Source of the DNA: Fusobacterium sp. JB019
GTDB taxonomy: Bacteria > Fusobacteriota > Fusobacteriia > Fusobacteriales > Fusobacteriaceae
Reading direction: 5' to 3'
Assembly: GCA_030673965.1 (NCBI GenBank)
Contig: JAUTCN010000001.1
Span: 1 to 41,340, forward strand
DNA: 41,340 bases
Both the position numbers and the translations under genes were made by a program. The notes beneath the pieces were generated by a model. The model had not been told where the DNA came from. It saw only the letters and a program-made list of their open reading frames with translations, and made no database searches. Below, piece by piece: positions 9,163 through 16,829 of the stretch; the first letter of the stretch is position 1, and every line of letters begins with the position of its first letter.

Positions 9163-9899
9163 TGAGAAACATTAAAATTTCATATTCTTATGATGGTAGT
9201 TGTTTTTTTGGATTTCAAAGACAACCAAAAAAAAGAACTGTACAAGGTGAGATAGAAAAAGCATTAAATTTAATTTTAAAAGATAAGATTAATTTAATAA
9301 CTTCTGGAAGAACTGATCGAGGAGTTCATGCCAGAAAACAAGTTTCTAATTTTTTAGTTAAACCTGGAATTAATATTCCTATAAAAAATTTAAAACGTGC
9401 ATTAAATAATATTATCCCAAATGATATTGATATATTTGATATTGAAGAAGTTGCTCTAAATTTTCATTCTCGTTATTTAGCTAAAAAAAGAGCTTACGAA
9501 TATCTAATAACTTGGGAAAAAGATGTTTTTTTAAGAAGATATAAAACTTATATCCCCAAAAAGATTGATCCTAATAAATTTTATAATATTTTAAAACCTC
9601 TTATTGGGACTCATGATTTTAATAATTTTAGACTCAAAGATGAAAATAATAAAACTAGTATAAGAGAAATTTTTAAAATTAATACATCTTTAAATGATTC
9701 CAATACTTTATCTATCTTTATAGAAGGTAATGCTTTTTTAAAAACACAGATTAGAATTATTATAGGAGTTGCTTTAGACGTCTATTTTAATAGAAAACCA
9801 TCGAACTATATAGAACTTTTATTAAAGGAACCTCATATAAATAGAAAAATTGAAGTTGCTGATCCTTTCGGATTATATTTAGTTAAAATAGATTATTAA
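9162..9899 (+). CDS. truA: tRNA pseudouridine synthase A
   Basis: A 245-residue TruA, which isomerises uridines 38-40 in the tRNA anticodon stem. Signatures are KISYSYDGSCFFGFQRQP at the N-terminus and SGRTDRGVHA with catalytic Asp52, followed by FHSRYLAKKRAYEYLI and later GNAFLKTQIR. Length is normal for the family. It is coupled to the acyltransferase gene through a TAATG junction, with AAGGAG inside the preceding gene. Confidence 0.95.
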   Translation: MRNIKISYSYDGSCFFGFQRQPKKRTVQGEIEKALNLILKDKINLITSGRTDRGVHARKQVSNFLVKPGINIPIKNLKRALNNIIPNDIDIFDIEEVALNFHSRYLAKKRAYEYLITWEKDVFLRRYKTYIPKKIDPNKFYNILKPLIGTHDFNNFRLKDENNKTSIREIFKINTSLNDSNTLSIFIEGNAFLKTQIRIIIGVALDVYFNRKPSNYIELLLKEPHINRKIEVADPFGLYLVKIDY

Positions 9900-9913
9900 G
9901 AGGAGAAGATTTT

Positions 9914-10363
9914 ATGATTATTAAAGAAATTTCTATTAATGAAATTAAATATATTAATGAAATTGTTGAGATGGAAAAATCAACTTTTGGTAAATTAGGG
10001 GGAGTTGATTTATGGATATTAAAACCTCTTGTAAAATTTGGAAAAGTTTTTGTTGCTCTTGAAAATGAAAAAGTTATTGGAGCCGCTGAATTTTTAATTT
10101 CTTTCGACTGTCCTCATGCTTTTTTATATGGAATTTCAATACATAATCTCTATCAAAATAAAGGAATTGCTAAATCTCTATTAGATTTTTGTGAAAACTA
10201 TTTCTTTAAAAAACAAATCAAGAAAATTTCTTTAACTGTTGATCCTAAAAATACAAAAGCTATTTCACTTTATAAAAAAAAGAATTTTCATATAACTTGT
10301 TTAAAGAAAGACGAATATGATAATGGTATTCATAGGTTTATTATGGAAAAGAATTTAGTTTAA
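9914..10363 (+). CDS. GNAT family N-acetyltransferase
   Basis: A 149-residue single-domain GNAT protein. YGISIHNLYQNKGIAKSLLDF contains the acetyl-CoA pyrophosphate loop (Q-N-K-G-I-A), and LTVDPKNTKAISLYKKKNF is the typical motif B region. The substrate cannot be deduced; it lacks the features that would mark it clearly as RimI. GAGGAG lies just upstream and the gene follows truA by 14 bases, so it is the last gene of the recA-truA run. Confidence 0.85.
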   Translation: MIIKEISINEIKYINEIVEMEKSTFGKLGGVDLWILKPLVKFGKVFVALENEKVIGAAEFLISFDCPHAFLYGISIHNLYQNKGIAKSLLDFCENYFFKKQIKKISLTVDPKNTKAISLYKKKNFHITCLKKDEYDNGIHRFIMEKNLV

Positions 10364-10372
10364 ATATTTTTC

Positions 10373-10415
10373 TTTACTTTAATATGAATTTAATTTATAA
10401 TTATAATGATTACAA
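10373..10415 (+). promoter_or_regulatory. perR promoter with overlapping Per box
   Basis: A -35-like TTTACT (10373-10378), 17-base spacer and TATAAT (10396-10401) form a good promoter. TTATAATGATTACAA at 10401-10415 matches the Bacillus Per-box consensus TTATAATnATTATAA with one mismatch and covers the predicted start site. This is what an autoregulated PerR gene would show. Confidence 0.75.
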
Positions 10416-10433
10416 ATTAAAAGGGGGTCAAAT

Positions 10434-10868
10434 ATGAATTCAATAACAAACAATTCTTATGATGTTGGTTTATTTCTTAAAAATCACGGAATAAAGCCTT
10501 CTTACCAAAGATTAAAAATTTATTCTTTTTTATTTGAAAATAGAATTCATCCTACAGTTGATACTATTTATAAAAACTTGTGTCCTGAAATCCCTACATT
10601 ATCAAAAACTACTGTTTATAATACTTTAAATTTATTTATACAAAAAAATATTATTCAAAAATTGGTAATAGAAGAAACTGAAACAAGATATGATGTAAAT
10701 ACTTCTACACATGGTCATTTTAAATGTGAAAACTGTGGTAAGGTTTGTGATGTATTTTTAGAAAATAATCTTCTACATTCTTCAAATCTTGAAAATTTTA
10801 AAGTGAACGAAACTCATCTTTACTTTAAAGGACTTTGTGAAAAGTGTATAAAATCAATAAAAAAATAA
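10434..10868 (+). CDS. perR: Fur-family peroxide-responsive repressor PerR
   Basis: A 144-residue Fur-family metalloregulator. All PerR positions are present: regulatory-metal ligands His39, Asp87, His93, His95 and Asp106, and the structural zinc cysteines in CENC (98, 101) and CEKC (135, 138). The winged-helix segment with TLSKTTVYNTLNLF is the recognition helix. In PerR, peroxide oxidises the iron-ligating histidines and the repressor leaves DNA. The Asp in RYDV (Asp87) favours PerR over Fur or Zur. AGGGGG precedes the ATG, and the promoter carries a Per box, supporting autoregulation. Confidence 0.9.
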   Translation: MNSITNNSYDVGLFLKNHGIKPSYQRLKIYSFLFENRIHPTVDTIYKNLCPEIPTLSKTTVYNTLNLFIQKNIIQKLVIEETETRYDVNTSTHGHFKCENCGKVCDVFLENNLLHSSNLENFKVNETHLYFKGLCEKCIKSIKK

Positions 10869-10894
10869 AAGATAAAATTATCTTTTATTTTTTT
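10861..10894 (+). terminator. Terminator of perR
   Basis: AAATAAAAGATAA (10863-10875) pairs with TTATCTTTTATTT (10878-10890) and runs into T-rich sequence. The stem starts inside the perR stop region and is all A-T except for two pairs, so it is a modest terminator. Confidence 0.6.
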
Positions 10895-10973
10895 ATTTAT
10901 ACATATATACATATTAGTCTAATATTCTTTTACTTAAATTTATTATATTAACTTGTCTTATTGGAGGGACTTT

Positions 10974-11447
10974 ATGAAAGATTACATTATTGTTTTTTCT
11001 TTTTTTGGAATATTTATCTTATTAACTATATTTTTTTCTAACCTAAATACCAAAGTTAGACATCTTAAAAAAAGAAATAAAAAAATAGACGAATTAAAAC
11101 AAAATGGTTATACAATTTCAAAAAGGTGGGATTGTAATTATATTACTGTAGGTATTGATGATTTAAAAAAAATTCTTTTTATTATTGTTTTAGATAAAAA
11201 ATTAAGTTTTTTTAAAATAAATATTAATGATATTATTAAAAAAGAAATACATTCTTTTGGTTTTATTAAAGGTTTTATAACTTCCATTTATATTGATATT
11301 TTTACAAATAAAAATTTAACTTATACTGTTAGAACTTTATGTATTACTCGTGGTTTTGGAGTTAGAAATAAAAATAAAGCTGTTCTTTTTTCAAAAAAAT
11401 ATGCTAAAGAAATATGTAACCATATTGAAAAATTACAAATTAAATAA
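10974..11447 (+). CDS. Small membrane-anchored protein of unknown function
   Basis: About 157 residues from the ATG at 10974, chosen because GGAGGG lies five bases upstream; an in-frame TTG at 10953 lacks a ribosome site. Residues 3-23 (YIIVFSFFGIFILLTIFFS) form one transmembrane helix. It is followed by a basic linker and a soluble domain with alternating strands (ITVGIDDLKKILFIIVLDKK; YIDIFTNKNLTYTVRTL). I do not recognise a family. It pairs with the next gene, 14 bases downstream, in a short two-gene unit after perR. Confidence 0.6.
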   Translation: MKDYIIVFSFFGIFILLTIFFSNLNTKVRHLKKRNKKIDELKQNGYTISKRWDCNYITVGIDDLKKILFIIVLDKKLSFFKININDIIKKEIHSFGFIKGFITSIYIDIFTNKNLTYTVRTLCITRGFGVRNKNKAVLFSKKYAKEICNHIEKLQIK

Positions 11448-11461
11448 AAAGGAGGATTTTT

Positions 11462-11914
11462 ATGAATTATTTAGTTAATCCTCCTGATTTTATAAATAAA
11501 AATTTAATTCTTCAGGTTAATTTACTGGGCATTAAAATTATATATAACAATGAAATCTTAAAATTAAAATGGGGCAAAGTAAAGATTTCAGACAATAATA
11601 ATAATCGAAGTTTAAAATTAAAAGATTTTATCTTAACTTCTCCAAAATTATTCATAGATAATGAAATTTAAAAAAATATTATTCCTGAGTTTTCTCCTCT
11701 CACATTTCTTTTCTTATTTCCATCTCTTGTCCTTTTCCTATACGGATCTATTGGAATTGCTTTTGGTACCTTAAATATGTTTTATATTAGAAATTTATTT
11801 CTTATTACAAATAATAAATTCAAGAATTTTTTAATATCTTCTCTAATTTGTATTTCTAATTTTTTTCTAACTTTTTTATTTTTAATTATCTTAAATAAAA
11901 TAATTAATTTCTAA
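11462..11914 (+). pseudogene. Small membrane-protein gene interrupted by an in-frame TAA
   Basis: The gene has a strong AGGAGG site and opens for 69 codons (ending in KLFIDNEI), then meets TAA at 11669-11671. The same frame continues open for 80 more codons to a TAA at 11912-11914. The continuation starts KNIIPEFSPLTFLF and encodes two strongly hydrophobic helices (LFLFPSLVLFLYGSIGIAFG; FLISSLICISNFFLTFLFLI). No ATG with a ribosome site starts the second half, so this reads as one gene of about 150 codons broken by a nonsense change (for example AAA to TAA), or less likely a sequencing error. The family is not recognised; a soluble domain followed by two helices mirrors, in reverse order, the neighbour upstream. 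Confidence 0.6.
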
Positions 11915-11945
11915 TTTTATATCTCTTAAAACCAGATTAATAGTC

Positions 11946-11988
11946 TAATAAAAAATAGAGTAGAAATATAAATTCCTACTCTAAAAAT
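11946..11988 (-). terminator. Terminator of ridA
   Basis: Reading the minus strand, TAGAGTAGGAAT pairs with ATTTCTACTCTA (one mismatch) around a 4-base loop and is followed by a T-run. It lies about 40 bases beyond the ridA stop. Confidence 0.75.
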
Positions 11989-12028
11989 CTTTAACTTTTA
12001 AAATCTACATTAATAATCTGTAGTTTTT

Positions 12029-12409
12029 TTATTTAACTGCTATTAATTCTATTTCAACTTTAACATCTTTTGGTAATCTAGCAACTTCTACACATGCTCT
12101 TGCTGGTTTTACTTCTCCTAAATATTCTGCGTAAACTTCGTTTATAGCTCCAAAATCATTCATATCTTTAATAAAACAAGAAGCTTTTACAACATCTTTA
12201 AAAGAATAACCTGCTTCGTCTAATATTGCTTTTAAATTTTCTAAAGATTGTCTTGTTTGATCTTTAACATCCTCAGATACTAATGTCATAGTTTCTGGAA
12301 CAAATGGTATTTGCCCTGAAATATAAAGAGTTCCATTTACCTCTACTGCTTGTGAATAAGGTCCTAATGCTGCTGGAGCTTTTGGTGTGTTAATAATTCT
12401 TTTTGCCAT
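12029..12409 (-). CDS. ridA: RidA family reactive intermediate/imine deaminase
   Basis: A 126-residue YjgF/YER057c/UK114 protein that hydrolyses reactive enamine/imine intermediates released by PLP enzymes such as threonine dehydratase. The key features are [28 protein letters not shown] and the C-terminal [20 protein letters not shown], which contains the carboxylate-binding arginine (PARAC) and the conserved glutamate. AGGAGG precedes the ATG. It is monocistronic, convergent with the broken gene and divergent from the pseudouridine synthase. Confidence 0.93.
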   Translation of the reverse strand: MAKRIINTPKAPAALGPYSQAVEVNGTLYISGQIPFVPETMTLVSEDVKDQTRQSLENLKAILDEAGYSFKDVVKASCFIKDMNDFGAINEVYAEYLGEVKPARACVEVARLPKDVKVEIELIAVK

Positions 12410-12608
12410 AATTTCCTCCTTAAAATATACTCTATTTTATTTTATTACTTATACCTATATTAAATAGGTTAACATATCTATATAAAAAAATAAAGATTAA
12501 TTTTTAATCAAACAGTTTCCTTAAATCCTTTATGTTCTTTTTGTAAAAAACAAGATTTTTTCTGAACAAAGTTATAATTTTTTTCCTAAACATTTTTTTT
12601 TAATTACA

Positions 12609-12617
12609 TGGTATAAT
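12609..12617 (+). promoter_or_regulatory. Extended -10 promoter element of the pseudouridine synthase gene
   Basis: TGGTATAAT is a TGn-TATAAT extended -10 element 28 bases before the start codon. No convincing -35 hexamer is visible at the expected distance, which is normal for extended -10 promoters. Confidence 0.55.
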
Positions 12618-12644
12618 ATTATAAAAAATAAAAAGGAAATTATA

Positions 12645-13520
12645 ATGAAAAAATTTATTATTGATAAAAAATATAACGATTCAACTGTTGGTTATTTCTT
12701 AAAAGAAGTTATAGGATATTCTACTCGAAACTTAAGAAACTCTGATATTTATTTAAATGGAAAAAAAGTAAAACTTAAAAAAAAGATTAAAACTAAGGAT
12801 AAATTAATTGTTGCTGAATTAAAGAAAGGAACCAATATTCAACCTATTAAAATGGAATTAGATATTATTCATGAAGATAATGATTTATTAATTTTGAATA
12901 AACCTCCTCATTTAATTGTTCATCCTACTCAAAAAAAAGTTGATAAAACATTAGCTAATGGAATTGTAAATTATTTTATTGAATCTAGTGGGCTATCTTT
13001 TGTTCCTAGATTTTTCAATAGATTAGATATGGATACAACCGGTATTATAGTTGTAACTAAAAATGCTTTCTCTCAAGCTTTTTTACAAAATAAAAATAAA
13101 ATCAAAGTTGAAAAATATTATCTTGCAATTGTAAGTGGGATTATTGAAAAAGATGAATTTATTATTGAAAGACCCATTGGTAGAATTGAAGACAATATCA
13201 AAAGACAAGAACTTTCTGTTAAAAATGGAGGACAAACTGCTAAAACTAAAGTTACTGTAATAAAAAGATTTAAAGAAAAAAATGTTTCCTTACTTAAAAT
13301 ACAACTTTTTACTGGAAGGACTCACCAAATAAGAGTTCATTTATCTCTTGAAGGCTTCCCTATCATTGGAGATTCCTTATATGGTCCTGAAGAACAGCCT
13401 GTAAATCGTCAATTTCTTCATGCTTTTCAATTAGTTATTAATAATTTAGATTCTAATAAAAAACAAACATTTTTTGCCAAGTTACCTAAAGATATGAAAG
13501 ATTTTCTAAATATCAATTAA
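12645..13520 (+). CDS. RluA-family pseudouridine synthase
   Basis: A 291-residue protein. Residues 10-60 resemble an S4-type RNA-binding domain (RNLRNSDIYLNGKKVKLKKK). The catalytic domain follows: LLILNKPPHLIVHPT, then FNRLDMDTTGIIVVTKN with the catalytic aspartate in RLD (Asp128), and TGRTHQIRVHLSLEGFPIIGDSLYG near the end. The family isomerises uridines in 23S rRNA or tRNA. RluD or RluA-like specificity cannot be settled here. Arg-Leu-Asp-Met replaces the more usual HRLD-R/K. Confidence 0.9.
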   Translation: MKKFIIDKKYNDSTVGYFLKEVIGYSTRNLRNSDIYLNGKKVKLKKKIKTKDKLIVAELKKGTNIQPIKMELDIIHEDNDLLILNKPPHLIVHPTQKKVDKTLANGIVNYFIESSGLSFVPRFFNRLDMDTTGIIVVTKNAFSQAFLQNKNKIKVEKYYLAIVSGIIEKDEFIIERPIGRIEDNIKRQELSVKNGGQTAKTKVTVIKRFKEKNVSLLKIQLFTGRTHQIRVHLSLEGFPIIGDSLYGPEEQPVNRQFLHAFQLVINNLDSNKKQTFFAKLPKDMKDFLNIN

Positions 13521-13534
13521 TAACCAAAAAAATG

Positions 13535-13585
13535 GTCAATTTTAATCTGTATGAAAATTGACAAAAAAACTAGAGATGCTATAAT
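13535..13585 (+). promoter_or_regulatory. Strong gap promoter with an inverted repeat over the -35
   Basis: TTGACA (13558-13563), a 16-base spacer and TGC-TATAAT (13577-13585) give a near-ideal housekeeping promoter with an extended -10. A 9-bp inverted repeat, GTCAATTTT (13535-13543) and AAAATTGAC (13554-13562), overlaps the -35 and is not followed by a T-run, so it is a candidate operator. Confidence 0.8.
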
Positions 13586-13651
13586 ATCAATATAATTAAG
13601 TTTAAATTTTAACATAATATAAATTTATATAATTTTTAAGGAGGATTTTAA

Positions 13652-14659
13652 ATGGCAGTTAAAGTAGCAATTAACGGATTTGGAAGAATAGGTAGATTAG
13701 CATTAAGATTAATGACTAAAAACCCTGAATTTGAGGTTGTAGCAATTAATGACTTAACAGATGCTAAAATGTTAGCACACTTATTTAAATATGATTCATC
13801 TCAAGGAAGATTTGATGGAACTATAGAGGTTAAAGAAGATGCATTTGTTGTTAATGGAAACGAAATTAAAGTTTTCGCTCAAGCAAATCCTGCAGATTTA
13901 CCATGGGGAGACTTAGGAGTAGACGTTGTTTTAGAATGTACTGGATTCTTTGCTAGTAAAGATAAATCTGAAGCTCATATCAAAGCAGGAGCTAAAAAAG
14001 TTGTTATCTCTGCACCAGCTGGAAATGATTTACCAACAGTTGTTTACAATGTAAATGATGATATCTTAACTGGTGATGAAAATGTTATTTCTGGAGCTTC
14101 TTGTACTACAAACTGTTTAGCACCTATGGCTAAAGTTTTAAATGATAACTTTGGAATTGTTGAAGGATTAATGACAACTATTCATGCTTATACAAATGAC
14201 CAAAATACATTAGATGGACCACATAGAAAAGGAGATTTAAGAAGAGCAAGAGCTGCTGCTGCAAGTATTATTCCTGCATCAACTGGAGCTGCTAAAGCTA
14301 TATCTTTAGTTATTCCTGATTTAGCTGGTAAATTAGACGGAGCTGCTCAAAGAGTTCCTGTAGTTACTGGATCTTTAACTGAACTTACTACAGTTCTTGA
14401 AAAAGAAGTTACTGCTGAAGAAATTAACGCTGCAATGAAAGCTGCTGCTAATGAATCTTTTGGATATAACGAAGAGCCTATCGTATCAGTTGATATAATT
14501 GGAATGAACTTTGGTTCTCTATTCGATGCAACTCAAACAAAAGTTATAACTGTTGGTGGAAAGCAGTTAGTTAAAACTGTTGCTTGGTATGACAATGAAA
14601 TGTCTTATACTTCTCAATTAGTTAGAACTCTTAAAAAAGTTGTAGAATTATCTAAATAA
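13652..14659 (+). CDS. gap: Glyceraldehyde-3-phosphate dehydrogenase, type I
   Basis: A 335-residue NAD-dependent [21 protein letters not shown] is the Rossmann dinucleotide site, [13 protein letters not shown] contains catalytic Cys151, and [16 protein letters not shown] is the conserved C-terminal end. It makes 1,3-bisphosphoglycerate, the substrate of pgk next door. AAGGAGG precedes the ATG, and the codon choice is more uniform than in the surrounding genes, as expected of a highly expressed gene. Confidence 0.97.
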   Translation: MAVKVAINGFGRIGRLALRLMTKNPEFEVVAINDLTDAKMLAHLFKYDSSQGRFDGTIEVKEDAFVVNGNEIKVFAQANPADLPWGDLGVDVVLECTGFFASKDKSEAHIKAGAKKVVISAPAGNDLPTVVYNVNDDILTGDENVISGASCTTNCLAPMAKVLNDNFGIVEGLMTTIHAYTNDQNTLDGPHRKGDLRRARAAAASIIPASTGAAKAISLVIPDLAGKLDGAAQRVPVVTGSLTELTTVLEKEVTAEEINAAMKAAANESFGYNEEPIVSVDIIGMNFGSLFDATQTKVITVGGKQLVKTVAWYDNEMSYTSQLVRTLKKVVELSK

Positions 14660-14679
14660 TAATAATTTATTTATAAACG

Positions 14680-14709
14680 AATAGCGGGACCTTAATCGGT
14701 TCCGCTATT
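14680..14709 (+). other. Intergenic 12-bp hairpin between gap and pgk
   Basis: AATAGCGGGACC (14680-14691) pairs with GGTTCCGCTATT (14698-14709) across a 6-base loop, with one G-T pair. The stem is unusually GC-rich for this genome and is not followed by a T-run, so it is more likely an mRNA processing or stability element than a terminator. It could tune gap against pgk expression. Confidence 0.65.
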
Positions 14710-14736
14710 TGAACTTAAAAATATATGGAGGTTTAA

Positions 14737-15936
14737 ATGGCAAAGCAAATAGTTACTGATTTAAATTTAAAAGATAAAAAAGTACTTATTAGAGTCGATT
14801 TCAATGTTCCTATGAAAGATGGAAAAATAACAAATGACAATAGAATTGTTGCGGCTCTTCCTACTATAAAATATATTCTTGAAAACGGAGGAAAAGTTAT
14901 TGCTTTTTCCCACTTAGGAAAAGTTAAAACTGAAGAAGATTTAGTTAGCAAATCTATTAAACCTGCTTCTGAAAGACTTTCTGAACTTTTAGAAAAGGAA
15001 GTTAAATTTGTTCCTACTACTAGAGGTCTTGAATTAGAAAAAGCTATTGAGGAATTAAAATCTGGTGAGATTTTAATGTTTGAAAACACTAGATTTGAAG
15101 ATTTAGATGGTAAAAAAGAATCTAAAAATAATCCTGAACTTGGGAAATACTGGGCTTCTTTAGGAGACTTATTTGTTAATGATGCTTTTGGTACAGCTCA
15201 CAGAGCACATGCGTCTAATATTGGAATCGCTGCTAATATTGGAGAAGGAAAGTCAGCTGCTGGTTTTCTTATGGAAAAAGAAATTAAATTTATTGGAGGA
15301 GCTGTAGATAATCCCGCTACACCTTTAGTTGCTATTTTAGGAGGAGCTAAGGTTTCTGACAAAATTGGAGTTATTGAAAATCTTTTAACTAAAGCAGATA
15401 AAATTTTAGTTGGTGGAGCTATGATGTTCACTTTCTTGAGAGCTTTAGGAAAAAACACTGGAAAATCTATGGTTGAAGAAGATAAAATAGAGTTAGCTAA
15501 ATCTTTATTAGAAAAAGCTAATGGTAAATTAATTCTTCCAATAGATACTGTAGTTTCTAAAGAATTTAGTAATGACGCTGCTCATTCAACTGTATCTATT
15601 GATAATATTCCTGAAGATGAAATGGGGTTAGATATTGGAGCTGCCACTATAGAATTATTCTCTAAAGAAATTTCTGATGCAAAAACTGTCGTATGGAATG
15701 GTCCTATGGGTGTTTTTGAAATGCCTAATTATGCAAAAGGAACTATCGGAGTTTGTGAAGCTATTGCTAATTTAGAAAATTCTACTACTATAATTGGTGG
15801 GGGAGATTCTGCTGCTGCTGCTATGCAACTTGGTTATGCTAGCCAATTCACGCATATTTCAACTGGTGGGGGAGCTTCTTTAGAATATTTAGAAGGTAAA
15901 CAGCTTCCTGGTATTACTTCTATTTCTGAAAAGTAA
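14737..15936 (+). CDS. pgk: Phosphoglycerate kinase
   Basis: A 399-residue glycolytic kinase transferring phosphate from 1,3-bisphosphoglycerate to [62 protein letters not shown] and the C-terminal [13 protein letters not shown] nucleotide loop are all present. Length is normal. ATGGAGG lies upstream, and the gene follows gap after the intergenic hairpin, the common gap-pgk order. Confidence 0.97.
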   Translation: MAKQIVTDLNLKDKKVLIRVDFNVPMKDGKITNDNRIVAALPTIKYILENGGKVIAFSHLGKVKTEEDLVSKSIKPASERLSELLEKEVKFVPTTRGLELEKAIEELKSGEILMFENTRFEDLDGKKESKNNPELGKYWASLGDLFVNDAFGTAHRAHASNIGIAANIGEGKSAAGFLMEKEIKFIGGAVDNPATPLVAILGGAKVSDKIGVIENLLTKADKILVGGAMMFTFLRALGKNTGKSMVEEDKIELAKSLLEKANGKLILPIDTVVSKEFSNDAAHSTVSIDNIPEDEMGLDIGAATIELFSKEISDAKTVVWNGPMGVFEMPNYAKGTIGVCEAIANLENSTTIIGGGDSAAAAMQLGYASQFTHISTGGGASLEYLEGKQLPGITSISEK

Positions 15937-15943
15937 ATTATTT

Positions 15944-15976
15944 AAAACTCTTTAATTAATTAAAGAGTTTTTTTTA
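15944..15976 (+). terminator. Terminator of gap-pgk
   Basis: The palindromic stem AACTCTTTAA/TTAAAGAGTT (15946-15969, AATT-centred loop) is followed by a run of T. It lies 10 bases after the pgk stop. Confidence 0.88.
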
Positions 15977-15991
15977 TTTCCCAATTTTGTA

Positions 15992-16023
15992 TTGTATTTT
16001 ATACTTTTTTAGTGTAAAATACA
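15992..16023 (+). promoter_or_regulatory. pur cluster promoter framed by an inverted repeat
   Basis: TTGTAT (15992-15997), a 17-base spacer and TAAAAT (16015-16020) form a plausible promoter. The inverted repeat TGTATTTTA (15993-16001) / TAAAATACA (16015-16023) covers both hexamers, an arrangement typical of a repressor operator. No purine riboswitch fold was found in the leader. Confidence 0.45.
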
Positions 16024-16100
16024 TCGTAAAAACTTTTTTTTTAGATTTGTTGGTGTAACATTTTTATAGTTTGTATTCAAATAATTTAGGAGGATATAAA

Positions 16101-16805
16101 ATGCAAAAACTTGACATGGTGTATGAAGGAAAAGCAAAAAAAGTATTTAAAACTGATATTGAAAATCAATTTATAGTTGATTACAAAGATGATGCTACTG
16201 CATTTAATGGTTTAAAAAAAGGTAGTATTCTTAACAAAGGTATTGTTAATAATAAAATGACAAATATTATCTTTAAGTATCTTGCTGATAAAGGTATAGA
16301 AAACCATCTTGTAAAAGAACTTAGTGACAGAGAAACTCTTGTAAAAAAAGTTGAAATAATTCCACTTGAAGTAATTATTAGAAACGTTGCTGCTGGAAGT
16401 TTTTCGAAAAAATTTGGAATTAAAGAAGGAACTCCTTTACTTAATCCAATTGTTGAATTCTCATATAAAAATGATGAACTTGGAGATCCTATGATTAACA
16501 ATATGCAAATACTTGCTATTGGAATTGCTAAAAAAGAAGAGCTTGATTTTATATCTGAACAAGCTTTAAAAATAAACGAATTAATGAAAGATTTTTATAG
16601 TAAAAGAAATATTAACCTTATCGACTTCAAAATTGAATTTGGCCGTTTTGAAAATAGAGTTATTCTAGCTGATGAAATGTCTCCAGATACTTGTAGACTT
16701 TGGGATTCTGAAACTAATGAAAAATTAGATAAAGATCGTTTCCGTAGAGATTTAGGAAATGTTGTTGAAGCTTACGAAGAAATTTTTAAAAGAATTTCTA
16801 AATAG
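16101..16805 (+). CDS. purC: Phosphoribosylaminoimidazole-succinocarboxamide synthase
   Basis: A 234-residue SAICAR synthetase, the ATP-dependent ligase joining aspartate to CAIR in purine synthesis. KLDMVYEGKAKKVFKTD is the N-terminal ATP site. LEVIIRNVAAGSFSKKFGI, LIDFKIEFGRF and LADEMSPDTCRLWD are the substrate and metal motifs. The ATG at 16101, nine bases after TTAGGAGGA, is preferred over an in-frame ATG at 16071 that would add ten unconserved residues. First gene of the purC-F-B-A run. Confidence 0.95.
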   Translation: MQKLDMVYEGKAKKVFKTDIENQFIVDYKDDATAFNGLKKGSILNKGIVNNKMTNIIFKYLADKGIENHLVKELSDRETLVKKVEIIPLEVIIRNVAAGSFSKKFGIKEGTPLLNPIVEFSYKNDELGDPMINNMQILAIGIAKKEELDFISEQALKINELMKDFYSKRNINLIDFKIEFGRFENRVILADEMSPDTCRLWDSETNEKLDKDRFRRDLGNVVEAYEEIFKRISK

Positions 16806-16829
16806 TATAATTTTAGGAGGCTAATACAT

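Noticed and set aside
11669-11671. Programmed readthrough or recoding at the TAA in the small membrane-protein gene
   Set aside because: TAA is not known to be recoded here and no stimulatory structure is visible; a nonsense mutation is simpler.
12001-12030. Plus-strand terminator CTACA...TGTAG followed by seven T
   Set aside because: The stem has only five base pairs and overlaps the ridA stop; too weak to call.
16024-16100. Purine riboswitch in the purC leader
   Set aside because: The leader is short and lacks the conserved junction sequences and the two kissing loops.
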